Assembly (NCBI GenBank): GCA_964397015.1
Contig: CAYNHL010000042.1
Span: forward strand, 1 to 26,390
Reading direction: 5' to 3'
Origin: MADRE2 sp964397015
GTDB taxonomy: Bacteria; Desulfobacterota; Desulfobacteria; Desulfobacterales; Desulfobacteraceae
DNA: 26,390 nt
A program made the translations under genes and the position numbers. Below the pieces are notes generated by a model, which was given only the letters and a program-made list of their open reading frames with translations, ran no database searches and was not told the origin of the DNA. Below, one piece after another: positions 14,544-22,431 of this stretch; the first letter of the stretch is position 1, and each line of letters opens with the position of its first letter.

Positions 14544-15464
14544 CTATCCGAACCTGCCGGTAATGTAGTCCTGGGTCAACTGGTGCAGAGGCGTTAAAAA
14601 CACCTGTTTTGTCGGGCCGATTTCAATGAGGTCTCCGAGGTGGAAAAAGGCGGTTCTCTGGGAGACCCTTGCAGCCTGCTGCATGGAATGGGTCACTATG
14701 GCAATGGCATAGTTCTGCTTCAGTTCGTCAATCAGCTCTTCAATAATGGCCGTTGCAATGGGATCCAGGGCGGAACAGGGTTCGTCCATCAAAATGACTT
14801 CCGGGTTCACGGCAATGGTACGGGCAATGCACAACCGCTGCTGCTGGCCGCCGGACAGTCCTGTCCCCGGTTCATTCAACCGGTCCTTGACCTCTTTCCA
14901 CAACCCGGCCCGCTTTAGTGACTGCTCGACCAGTTCGTCTGTCTCGATTTTGTTCTGCACCAGCCCGTGAATCTTGGGCCCATAGGCAATATTGTCATAA
15001 ATGGACTTGGGGAAGGGATTTGGTTTTTGAAATACCATGCCGACCTGTGCCCGCAATGGGACTACATCCACGTCTTTGTCATAGATGTTTTTGCCGTCAA
15101 TGAAAATATCACCTCTGACGATACAGCTGTCAATGGTGTCGTTCATGCGGTTCAGGCAGCGGATGAACGTGGACTTTCCGCACCCTGAAGGCCCGATCAT
15201 GGCTATGACCTCATTGTCCCCGATGTCCAGGGATACGTCATTGATGGCCTTTGTTTCCCCGTAGTCATAAAACACGCTGACGTTTTTGCACACCATTTTG
15301 GCTTTGGGGGAGGACTCCTCTCCCACGGTCTCCCTTTGATCCCTGTCAACCAGGTGTTTTCGTTCCTTGGTATTTGTTGAAAGAGGGGCGGTAAACAGTG
15401 TGTCTTTCGTCTCCGTGTCCGTTTGTGCATCATGCTGTTTTTTGAGTGCCATGGATTGATTCAT
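14544..15464 (-). CDS. pstB: Phosphate ABC transporter ATP-binding protein
   Basis: A 306-residue ABC ATPase. Walker A is GPSGCGKST at 91-99, the signature is LSGGQQQRLCIAR, Walker B is VILMDEPCSALDP, and the switch histidine is in AIVTHSMQQAARVSQR. The phosphate-type sequence PNPFPKSIYDNIAYGP is diagnostic for PstB. It energises uptake through PstC and PstA. About 55 extra residues precede the usual PstB start; no ribosome site precedes the ATG at 15464, and an internal ATG at 15296 (MVCKNVSVFYDYGE) would give the standard 250 residues, so the true start is unsure. It is separated from pstS by a strong hairpin. The 3' end is 13 bases from the convergent FHA gene. Confidence 0.95.
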   Translation of the reverse strand: MNQSMALKKQHDAQTDTETKDTLFTAPLSTNTKERKHLVDRDQRETVGEESSPKAKMVCKNVSVFYDYGETKAINDVSLDIGDNEVIAMIGPSGCGKSTFIRCLNRMNDTIDSCIVRGDIFIDGKNIYDKDVDVVPLRAQVGMVFQKPNPFPKSIYDNIAYGPKIHGLVQNKIETDELVEQSLKRAGLWKEVKDRLNEPGTGLSGGQQQRLCIARTIAVNPEVILMDEPCSALDPIATAIIEELIDELKQNYAIAIVTHSMQQAARVSQRTAFFHLGDLIEIGPTKQVFLTPLHQLTQDYITGRFG

Positions 15465-15502
15465 TTTCGTATATTTTCATTTTACACGGTTGGGACCAAA
15501 GA

Positions 15503-15539
15503 GTCCGGGACACCTTGACTTCATCCAGGTGTCCCGGAC
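15503..15539 (-). terminator. Hairpin between pstS and pstB, terminator or attenuator
   Basis: GTCCGGGACACCT (15503-15515) and AGGTGTCCCGGAC (15527-15539) form a perfect 13-bp stem with an 11-base loop. On the minus strand it begins 11 bases past the pstS stop and is followed by TCTTTGG, a short U-run. Partial termination would make pstS mRNA more abundant than pstB. It may also protect the pstS 3' end from decay. Confidence 0.7.
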
Positions 15540-15549
15540 AGGATCGTTG

Positions 15550-16605
15550 TTATAAATCAGACAGTTTAATTGGTGTCAGGTTTTCAACATTGTTTTTGAT
15601 CTGCTGTCTTTCAGATACCGGCATGGGAATCAGGCCCTTGTCTGTCAGGTAGCCTTCGTCTCCCCAGGCTTTTTCACTGGTGAATTCAGCCAGGTATTCC
15701 ATGATACCGGGAATTGTGCCGACATGGGCTTTTTTCACGTAAAAGAACAGCGGCCGGGATACAGGGTAAGAACCGTCGGCAATGGCCTCGAATGCAGGCG
15801 CAACACCTTCGATGGTCGCTCCCTGGATTTTGTCCGTGTTCTGATCCAGAAAACTGAACCCGAAAATACCAAAGGCGTCCGGGTTGGCATCGAGCTTTTG
15901 AACGATCAGGTTGTCGTTTTCACCGGCTTCGATATAGGCCCCGTCTTCTCGGACGGTATGGCAGAGTTTTTTATAGGCTGCCTTGTCCTTGCCTTTGAGA
16001 TCCTTGATCCACCCATATGTCGCTGCCCCTTTTTCCATTGCCAGTTCTACAAAGGCGTCTCTTGTTCCGGATGTGGGAGGCGGTCCGAGTACTTCGATCT
16101 TGACATCAGGAAGAGCCGGGTTGACATCTTTCCATGTTTTATTTGGATTGGGCCGGGTTTTACCTTCAGTGTTTCCTTCAGGAACGTCTTTTGCCAGTGC
16201 CAGGAAGATATCTTTTCTTGTCAGTTTCATCAGAGGGCTTTTTTTGGAATTGCCGATTACTATACCGTCATAACCGATCTTGACTTCGACAATTTCAGTA
16301 ACGCCGTTGGCAATACCTTTTTCAAGTTCTGATTTTTTGATACGACGGGAGGCATTGGAAATATCCGGGTGCTCTACACCCACACCTGCACAGAAAAGCT
16401 TGAATCCGCCACCGGATCCTGTGGATTCAATGGTCGGAGTCTTATATGAGGTTGATTTTCCAAACTGTTCCGCCACCACGGTAGCAAAGGGGTAAACGGT
16501 CGATGAGCCGACAATTGAGATGTAATCCCTTGATGCGGCTGCGCTTGTGAGTCCAATGCCCAGGCTGAATACCAGGGCCATGCCGAATAATACTGCTTTT
16601 TTCAT
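15550..16605 (-). CDS. pstS: Periplasmic phosphate-binding protein
   Basis: A 351-residue solute-binding protein. Residues 1-25 form a Sec signal peptide (MKKAVLFGMALVFSLGIGLT). Phosphate contacts expected of PstS are seen in SIVGSSTVYPFA, ESTGSGGGFKLFCAG and PPTSGTRDAF. Other hallmarks are DISNASRRIKKSE, IVQKLDANPDAFGIFGFSF and a C-terminal YLAEFTSEKAWGDEGYLTDKG. I chose the ATG at 16605 because GGAG lies seven bases upstream and the signal peptide starts there. The gene lies between pstA (22 bases upstream) and pstB, whereas pstS usually comes first. It captures phosphate for PstCA. Confidence 0.96.
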   Translation of the reverse strand: MKKAVLFGMALVFSLGIGLTSAAASRDYISIVGSSTVYPFATVVAEQFGKSTSYKTPTIESTGSGGGFKLFCAGVGVEHPDISNASRRIKKSELEKGIANGVTEIVEVKIGYDGIVIGNSKKSPLMKLTRKDIFLALAKDVPEGNTEGKTRPNPNKTWKDVNPALPDVKIEVLGPPPTSGTRDAFVELAMEKGAATYGWIKDLKGKDKAAYKKLCHTVREDGAYIEAGENDNLIVQKLDANPDAFGIFGFSFLDQNTDKIQGATIEGVAPAFEAIADGSYPVSRPLFFYVKKAHVGTIPGIMEYLAEFTSEKAWGDEGYLTDKGLIPMPVSERQQIKNNVENLTPIKLSDL

Positions 16606-16627
16606 TTTTTTCTCCTGAGTTTGTTTG

Positions 16628-17899
16628 TTACCATTTTTTTTCAAATTTCTTTCTGACAATTACGGCCGCTGCGTTCATGGCTACGAGGAATACGAGTAAA
16701 ACCATGATAGCTGCGGATGTTCTTTCAAGAAAAGCACGTTCCGGGCTGTCGGCCCATAAAAATATCTGTACCGGCAGCACGGTTGACGGATCTGTAAATC
16801 CCCCCGGGATGTCCACTATAAAGGCGACCATGCCGATCATCAGCAGCGGGGCGGTTTCCCCAAGAGCCTGTGCCATGCCGATAATGGCGCCGGTCAGCAT
16901 TCCGGGCAGGGCCAATGGGAGAACATGGTGGATTACCATCTGCATTCTGGATGCGCCTATACCCAGGGCGGCCTCCCGGATGGAAGGCGGTACAGACTTC
17001 AGCGAAGCCCGGCTGGCGATGATGATGGTGGGCAGGGTCATCAATGTCAGGACAAGTCCGCCTACCAGGGGAACAGACCTGGGAAGACCGAAAAAATTTA
17101 AGAATACGGCCAGGCCAAGCAGCCCGAAAACAATTGACGGTACGGCTGCCAGGTTGTTGATATTGACTTCTATTATATCCGTAAACCTGTTTTTCGGGGC
17201 GAATTCCTCCAGATATACCGCAGTGGCCACACCGATGGGAAAAGAGAGCACCAGGGTTATAATCAGGGTAAAAAACGAGCCTGTGGCAGCCCCCCATATA
17301 CCGGCAAGTTCTGGCTCCCTGGAATCTCCGGATGTAAAAAAGGCCTTGTTGAACTTTTTTTTGATCCTGTCCCCGGCTGCCAGGTTTTCAATCCATGAAA
17401 GCTGTTTGTCGGTAAGGCGCCGCTGTGTCTCATCGACCTCTTTTTTGATGTGACCCTTGATGAACATGTCCACGTCGTCATCTGCCGGCACCCATAAGGA
17501 AATTGTCCGGCCGATAAGTTCGGGATTGGCAATGACCTTGTCCATAAGTGTATAGGCCGCGCCGGAACTGGCCAGTGAATACAGGTTTCGTTTGTCCTTC
17601 CGGCTTGTCACGTCCGGGAACAGTTCACGCAGTGACTGTTTTACAAGGCCCTGGAAATCGGCATTTTTTATATGGCCTGGATCTATTTTATCCTTGTCCA
17701 GCGTGATATCGAGTTTTATGAATGTCTGGAAAAAAGCGGTATGGCCATTGATGAAAATACTTATAAACAGTGTGGCAAGAAAAACGAGACTGAGTGTGAC
17801 TGCAATTATGCCGCATCGCCTGAATCTTTTTTCAGCCCGGTAACGTCTGTCAAGGCCCCTGTAGACAATGTCCATGGATTTAAGAGTGTTGTTATTCAT
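16628..17899 (-). CDS. pstA: Phosphate ABC transporter permease PstA with N-terminal extra domain
   Basis: A 423-residue permease, longer than the roughly 290 residues of E. coli PstA. After the first helix (about 30-52) comes a periplasmic insert of some 150 residues with PADDDVDMFIKGH, matching the DUF3333 domain of the alphaproteobacterial-type PstA. The transport domain follows, with GVATAVYLEEFAPKNR, VPSIVFGLLGLAVF and the EAA loop REAALGIGASRMQMVIHHV. The C-terminus has QALGETAPLLMIGM and ADSPERAFLERTSAAIM. The start at 17899 has GGGAG at six bases and overlaps the pstC stop by eight bases, so pstC and pstA are coupled. It forms the membrane channel with PstC. Confidence 0.94.
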   Translation of the reverse strand: MNNNTLKSMDIVYRGLDRRYRAEKRFRRCGIIAVTLSLVFLATLFISIFINGHTAFFQTFIKLDITLDKDKIDPGHIKNADFQGLVKQSLRELFPDVTSRKDKRNLYSLASSGAAYTLMDKVIANPELIGRTISLWVPADDDVDMFIKGHIKKEVDETQRRLTDKQLSWIENLAAGDRIKKKFNKAFFTSGDSREPELAGIWGAATGSFFTLIITLVLSFPIGVATAVYLEEFAPKNRFTDIIEVNINNLAAVPSIVFGLLGLAVFLNFFGLPRSVPLVGGLVLTLMTLPTIIIASRASLKSVPPSIREAALGIGASRMQMVIHHVLPLALPGMLTGAIIGMAQALGETAPLLMIGMVAFIVDIPGGFTDPSTVLPVQIFLWADSPERAFLERTSAAIMVLLVFLVAMNAAAVIVRKKFEKKW

Positions 17900-19280
17900 A
17901 TTGCTCCCTGTATTTTCGAACGACATACAGCGCAATGATATTGAGTATCAAGGTTATGACAAACAGCATCAGGCCCAGTGCAAATGCCGCCATGGTCTTG
18001 GGGCTGTCAAATTCCTGGTCCCCAACAAGCAGAGTCACGATCTGTACCGTTACCGTGGTGACGGTCTTCAACGGATTGACAGTCAGGTTGGCTGACAGGC
18101 CGGCTGCCATAACCACAATCATGGTTTCCCCGATGGCACGGGAAACCGCGAGGAGTACTCCGCCTACAATTCCCGGCAGTGCCGCCGGAATTACGACAAG
18201 TCGGATGGTTTCAGACCGGGTGGACCCGACCCCGAGGGCGCCGTCCCTGAGTGACTGGGGAACGGCCGTGATGACATCATCGGACAACGAGGACACAAAA
18301 GGAATGATCATGATTCCCATTACAAGGCCGGCGGCCAGCGCACTTTCGGACGCGACGTCTAACCCTATGATGGAGCCACTGTTGCGAATCACCGGCGCTA
18401 CCATCAGGGCGGCGAAAAAACCGTATACCACCGTAGGAATGCCGGCCAGGATTTCCATTAAAGGTTTGGCCACGGCCCTGAAGTTTTTGTGGGCATATTC
18501 AGACAGGTAGATGGCGGACATGAGACCAATAGGAACAGCTACAGTCATGGCAATGGCGGAGATCAGAAAAGTTCCCATAAAAACCGGGACGGCCCCGAAG
18601 GCGCCTGACGCTCCTACCTGGTCCGCTCGGATTGCCATTTGCGGACTCCACTTCAGCCCGAATATAAATTCATGTACCGGGATGATTTTAAAAAACCGTA
18701 TGGCCTCATACAATACAGACAGGACAATGCCTACTGTGGTGAAAACCGCAATGGTGGAGCAGGCTATCAAAATGTATTTGATCAGGGTTTCCACGTGATT
18801 CCTGGCTCTCAGGGAAGCTGATATGATTTTCCAGACAACCAGCATGGCTGCACATGAAACGGATATGGCAACGACAGCCAGCGCTGCATGGCTGATTGAT
18901 TTAAGATAATTGTAATAATCCGCCGCCCCCTGTATTTCAGGGCTGATGTCCCCGGATACAATATTTCCGAAAGCCAGGTTTTTAATAGTGTTCATGGTCA
19001 GGTTCAACTGGGCTTCGGGCAGGTGCCGGACCGATTCGGGCAGGCGGGATATTACCATTTGAGTGATGAGACTGGATTCACATGTCATCCATATCAGGAA
19101 AATGACTGCGGCCGGCAGAGCACACCACAGAGCGGTCAGCATTCCGTAATATACCGGCCTGGAGTGCAGTTTTCCAGGCCCCCCTGTATCCCGGGCAATG
19201 GAAAATGCGCGCTTTTTGCCGATGAAATATCCGGCTCCGGAAAGCAGCAGCAATATAAATATCAGGTTTACGGTATTCAA
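17892..19280 (-). CDS. pstC: Phosphate ABC transporter permease PstC, long form
   Basis: A 462-residue permease that starts the pst operon. The extended N-terminal half (about 1-190, with helices near 5-20, 45-65 and 130-155) fits the PstC N-terminal domain DUF3708 seen with DUF3333-type PstA. The transport core has GLMSAIYLSEYAHKNF, GIPTVVYGFFAALMVAP and the EAA loop REGALGVG-like sequence RDGALGVGSTRSETIRLVV, then RAIGETMIVVMAAG. The start codon is TTG at 19280: an in-frame stop lies just upstream, and AAAAAAGGAA lies 11 bases before it, so it is the earliest possible start. A weak start may limit synthesis. The Pho-box-like array lies 43 bases upstream. Confidence 0.93.
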   Translation of the reverse strand: MNTVNLIFILLLLSGAGYFIGKKRAFSIARDTGGPGKLHSRPVYYGMLTALWCALPAAVIFLIWMTCESSLITQMVISRLPESVRHLPEAQLNLTMNTIKNLAFGNIVSGDISPEIQGAADYYNYLKSISHAALAVVAISVSCAAMLVVWKIISASLRARNHVETLIKYILIACSTIAVFTTVGIVLSVLYEAIRFFKIIPVHEFIFGLKWSPQMAIRADQVGASGAFGAVPVFMGTFLISAIAMTVAVPIGLMSAIYLSEYAHKNFRAVAKPLMEILAGIPTVVYGFFAALMVAPVIRNSGSIIGLDVASESALAAGLVMGIMIIPFVSSLSDDVITAVPQSLRDGALGVGSTRSETIRLVVIPAALPGIVGGVLLAVSRAIGETMIVVMAAGLSANLTVNPLKTVTTVTVQIVTLLVGDQEFDSPKTMAAFALGLMLFVITLILNIIALYVVRKYREQYE

Positions 19281-19311
19281 AACACTTGGGTTCCTTTTTT
19301 AAAGTCAGCCA

Positions 19312-19366
19312 AGTGTACGACAGGGATATTAGATAATATTTAGAGGATCGTTAGCAAATGATTAGC
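19312..19366 (-). promoter_or_regulatory. Pho-box-like array of four 11-bp direct repeats plus -10 box, pst promoter
   Basis: Plus-strand TTAG occurs at 19329, 19340, 19351 and 19362, exactly 11 bases apart. On the minus strand the units (19366 to 19323) read GCTAATCATTT, GCTAACGATCC, TCTAAATATTA and TCTAATATCCC. PhoB-type regulators bind 11-bp direct repeats made of a 7-base element and a 4-base spacer, two per box, so this would be two tandem boxes. TACACT at 19317-19312 lies nine bases after the last 7-mer, the expected distance for a -10 box with the Pho box acting as -35. Position directly before pstC supports the call. Confidence 0.7.
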
Positions 19367-19376
19367 TTTTTTTTGA

Positions 19377-19405
19377 TTGAACCATGCCTGCCTGTTGTGT
19401 TAATG
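19377..19405 (+). promoter_or_regulatory. Possible promoter of the sensor diguanylate cyclase
   Basis: TTGAAC at 19377-19382 is followed after 17 bases by TTAATG at 19400-19405. The -10 box is weak. It starts 11 bases beyond the edge of the Pho-box-like array, so a regulator bound there could act on both genes. Confidence 0.3.
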
Positions 19406-19469
19406 TACTGCAACAGAGGCGATCCTTGATTGAAAAGTAAAAACGTCAACCAGATACCAGGCGGCAGAT

Positions 19470-22421
19470 GTGATTTTGTTTGATAACCGGTGCTGCATTT
19501 TCCTGCTGTATGTTTTTTGTGCCGTTCTTGTTTGTATGACGCAGGTCCATGCCGAAGGTCATCTGACACTGGATTTATCGCCTGAAGAACATGCCTTTAT
19601 CCATGACAACCCGGTGATCAGGGTCAGCAATGAAACAGACTGGCCGCCCTTTGATTTCACCATAGGCAACCAGCCTTTCGGCATGAGCATAGACGTCGTG
19701 AATATATTGACCGAACGTCTTAGCCTCGAGGTTGAATATGTAAACGGGTTTCGCTGGAACGAACTGTACGAGATGTTCAAAAACAGGGAAATCGATGTAC
19801 TCCAGTCTGTATACCATACAGAATCCAGGGTACAGCACGGCTTTTTTACCGAAGCCTATTACAGCGACAAAACCGTGTTCATAGTTTCGGATGAGGCACC
19901 GGATATCAAGGATATACAGGAACTTTCCGGAAAAATTCTCGCAGTTCCCAAGGGCTGGGCATATGAACAGCATATTGTTCAAAACTATCCCGAGATCAAC
20001 CTGCTGACGGTCCGGAACATGGAGCAGGCTTTTCGCGCGGTCCAGCGCAAAAAGGCCGATGCCGCCATAGAGCTGTCTGCCGTGGCCCGTTACATGATTG
20101 AAAAAAAGTTCATGGACGGTCTTAAGATATCGGGGTGGTTCAGGCAGTATGATGACAACGAACAAAGATCCCTTCACCTCCTGGTGCGAAATGACTGGCC
20201 AGTGCTGCACGGTATGTTTGAAAAGGCGCTCAGGAGCATCACGCCGGGAGACATCCATGTGCTCAAACAAAAATGGCTGGGTGTCAACGACCTGGCGCCT
20301 GCTTTCAAGATTGTCCTGACCCGGGAAGAAAAGATGTTCCTCGATGCCCACCCGGTCATGACCGTTGCCAGCGAAATGGACTGGCCCCCTTTCGATTTTG
20401 TCAAAAACGGCGAACCAACAGGTTTTGCAATTGATTACCTTAAAATCCTGGGGTCGATTATCGGGGTCGAGTTTGAATTTGTAAACGGATACACCTGGCC
20501 TGAACTGCTCGAAATGGGCCGAAAAAAACAGGTGGACATTTTCCCGGGCTTGTGGAAGAGCCCTGAAAGAGAGGCTTTCTTAGCGTTCACGCAATCCTAT
20601 ATCGACCTGATAAAGGTTCTGGCAGTTCGAAAGGATATCGAGAACATAGACTCGCTTTCCGACATGCAGGGCCATTCAATCGCCCTGCCAAGGGGCTATG
20701 TACTGACCGATCTTATCCTGGAAAAATACCCGCAGCAGGAATTTGTCATGGTGGACAACCCGACAGATGGACTCAAGCTGGTTTCCATAGGGAAAGCGGA
20801 CGGGTTCATCGGCTCTTTAGGTGTCATAAACCATATCATAAAACAGCATTTTATTGACAATATCAACGTAATATCCGAGGTGCAGATCGATGCACCACTG
20901 CCTTTGTACATGGCGGTGAGGGAGGACTGGCCCGTCCTGGCAGGTATTTTGAATAAAGCCATGGACACGGTGACATCTGAACAGTTCAGTGATATTGCCA
21001 GAAAATGGATCGGGCAGGTGGATGCACCTGTAAACCTGCCTGGCCTGACCCAGTCTGAAAAAATTTTTCTGGAAAATAAAGAGAGGATCTCACTGTGTGT
21101 TCAGGCACGTTTTATTCCTTTTGAATCAATGGATGTAGCCCGTTCCTACAAGGGTATTGTCGCTGATTTTTATGCACTGCTCTCAGAGAAGATCGGCTGC
21201 CCCATAGAGGCCGTCATGGCAGGGTCAGCTGCCGATGGCCTGGCGTGCCTCACCCATGGGGATTGCGACATGATTTCCATTGCAGGAGACCAGGTGAGAC
21301 AGTCCGGCCAGGTGCTGCTGACGGCTCCCTATTTTGAATATCCCCTGGTGATTGCCACGGACCGCAGGGCAATTTACATCGAAGCCATAGACAACCTTCC
21401 TGAAGACGCAAGTATCGGTTTGAGTAAAGAAGCCCATTTTTTCGATGCCGTGACAGCCCTTTACCCTTCCGTTACATTCGTTCCGGTCGAGAACACCCTC
21501 GAGGGACTGCTCGCCGTCCAGAGAGGTGACCTGTTCGGTCTTGTTGATACAGCCCCTAAAATTGGATATCATATACAGAACAAGGAAATGGTGGATCTGA
21601 AGATATCGGGAGAGCTTTCCTATCATGTCGCATTTCAGGCTGCTGTGCAGAAGGATAACCAAATTCTGCTGCAGATAATGGACAAAGCCGTCAAGGCAGT
21701 GACAGAAGAGGAGAAAAAACAGATTTTCCAGACATGGATGACCTTGAAATATGAACAGGGGTTTGATTATACATCTTTATGGCAAATTCTTTTTTTTGTA
21801 GGCGCCGCCGGTGTTTTTTTCCTGTACCGTCATGTTTCTCTTACACGTTACAATGTCAGGCTTGCCGGATTGAACCAGGAACTGACCGAAGCCAATAAAA
21901 AGCTTGAGATCATCTCATACCTGGATGGCCTGACAGGAATCGCCAACCGAAGGAAATTCGACTCCGTGATGCAGAACGAATGGGACCGGTGCCGCCGCAC
22001 CCAGTCTTTTTTAACCCTGATCCTTCTGGATATAGACTACTTCAAGTTGTACAACGACAGGTACGGGCACCTGGAAGGTGATGACTGCCTGAAACAGGTG
22101 GCGGGCACCATCAGCCGCATTCCAAGCAGGCCCGGGGATTTTGTGGCCCGCTACGGGGGAGAGGAGTTTGCCGTTATCCTGCCGGAAACAGGTGTAAAGG
22201 GCGCAGAACAGATCGCCTTGAAAATACTTTCAGACATATACCAGATGAAAATTCCCCATAAAGATTCCGATGTCTCGGATTATCTGACCGTGAGTTTAGG
22301 GGTGGCCTGCGTGATACCGGGAAGGGAAATCACCATCAACCAGTTTGTGGATATGGCCGATCAACTGCTCTACGGGGCCAAGTCAGCAGGAAGAAACCAG
22401 TACAACCTGCTGACCCTTTGA
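19470..22421 (+). CDS. Sensor diguanylate cyclase with three periplasmic solute-binding domains
   Basis: A 983-residue membrane sensor. A signal peptide (about 1-28) is followed by three SBP_bac_3 domains at about 35-272, 283-515 and 527-758. The first two share SxxxDWPPFDF and the ending KQKWLG or ARKWIG, as in BvgS-type sensors; the third is more divergent. A membrane helix lies at 770-787, then a short coiled coil (795-815) and the GGDEF domain (815-983). The active site is GGEEF at 896-900 and the inhibitory site RPGD is at 887-890, so an active, product-inhibited c-di-GMP synthase is expected. The start is GTG at 19470; the ATG two bases before it is followed directly by a stop. It is divergent from pst. 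Confidence 0.93.
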   Translation: MILFDNRCCIFLLYVFCAVLVCMTQVHAEGHLTLDLSPEEHAFIHDNPVIRVSNETDWPPFDFTIGNQPFGMSIDVVNILTERLSLEVEYVNGFRWNELYEMFKNREIDVLQSVYHTESRVQHGFFTEAYYSDKTVFIVSDEAPDIKDIQELSGKILAVPKGWAYEQHIVQNYPEINLLTVRNMEQAFRAVQRKKADAAIELSAVARYMIEKKFMDGLKISGWFRQYDDNEQRSLHLLVRNDWPVLHGMFEKALRSITPGDIHVLKQKWLGVNDLAPAFKIVLTREEKMFLDAHPVMTVASEMDWPPFDFVKNGEPTGFAIDYLKILGSIIGVEFEFVNGYTWPELLEMGRKKQVDIFPGLWKSPEREAFLAFTQSYIDLIKVLAVRKDIENIDSLSDMQGHSIALPRGYVLTDLILEKYPQQEFVMVDNPTDGLKLVSIGKADGFIGSLGVINHIIKQHFIDNINVISEVQIDAPLPLYMAVREDWPVLAGILNKAMDTVTSEQFSDIARKWIGQVDAPVNLPGLTQSEKIFLENKERISLCVQARFIPFESMDVARSYKGIVADFYALLSEKIGCPIEAVMAGSAADGLACLTHGDCDMISIAGDQVRQSGQVLLTAPYFEYPLVIATDRRAIYIEAIDNLPEDASIGLSKEAHFFDAVTALYPSVTFVPVENTLEGLLAVQRGDLFGLVDTAPKIGYHIQNKEMVDLKISGELSYHVAFQAAVQKDNQILLQIMDKAVKAVTEEEKKQIFQTWMTLKYEQGFDYTSLWQILFFVGAAGVFFLYRHVSLTRYNVRLAGLNQELTEANKKLEIISYLDGLTGIANRRKFDSVMQNEWDRCRRTQSFLTLILLDIDYFKLYNDRYGHLEGDDCLKQVAGTISRIPSRPGDFVARYGGEEFAVILPETGVKGAEQIALKILSDIYQMKIPHKDSDVSDYLTVSLGVACVIPGREITINQFVDMADQLLYGAKSAGRNQYNLLTL

Positions 22422-22431
22422 GCCATCGATA

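Noticed and set aside
16677..17453. A 258-codon plus-strand frame over pstA.
   Set aside because: Antisense shadow of pstA with an unnatural Ser/Arg/Pro/Thr-rich composition.
19392..19416. Inverted repeat CTGTTG/CAACAG upstream of the diguanylate cyclase.
   Set aside because: Six-base arms with a 13-base gap are likely by chance; it might be an operator, but support is too weak.
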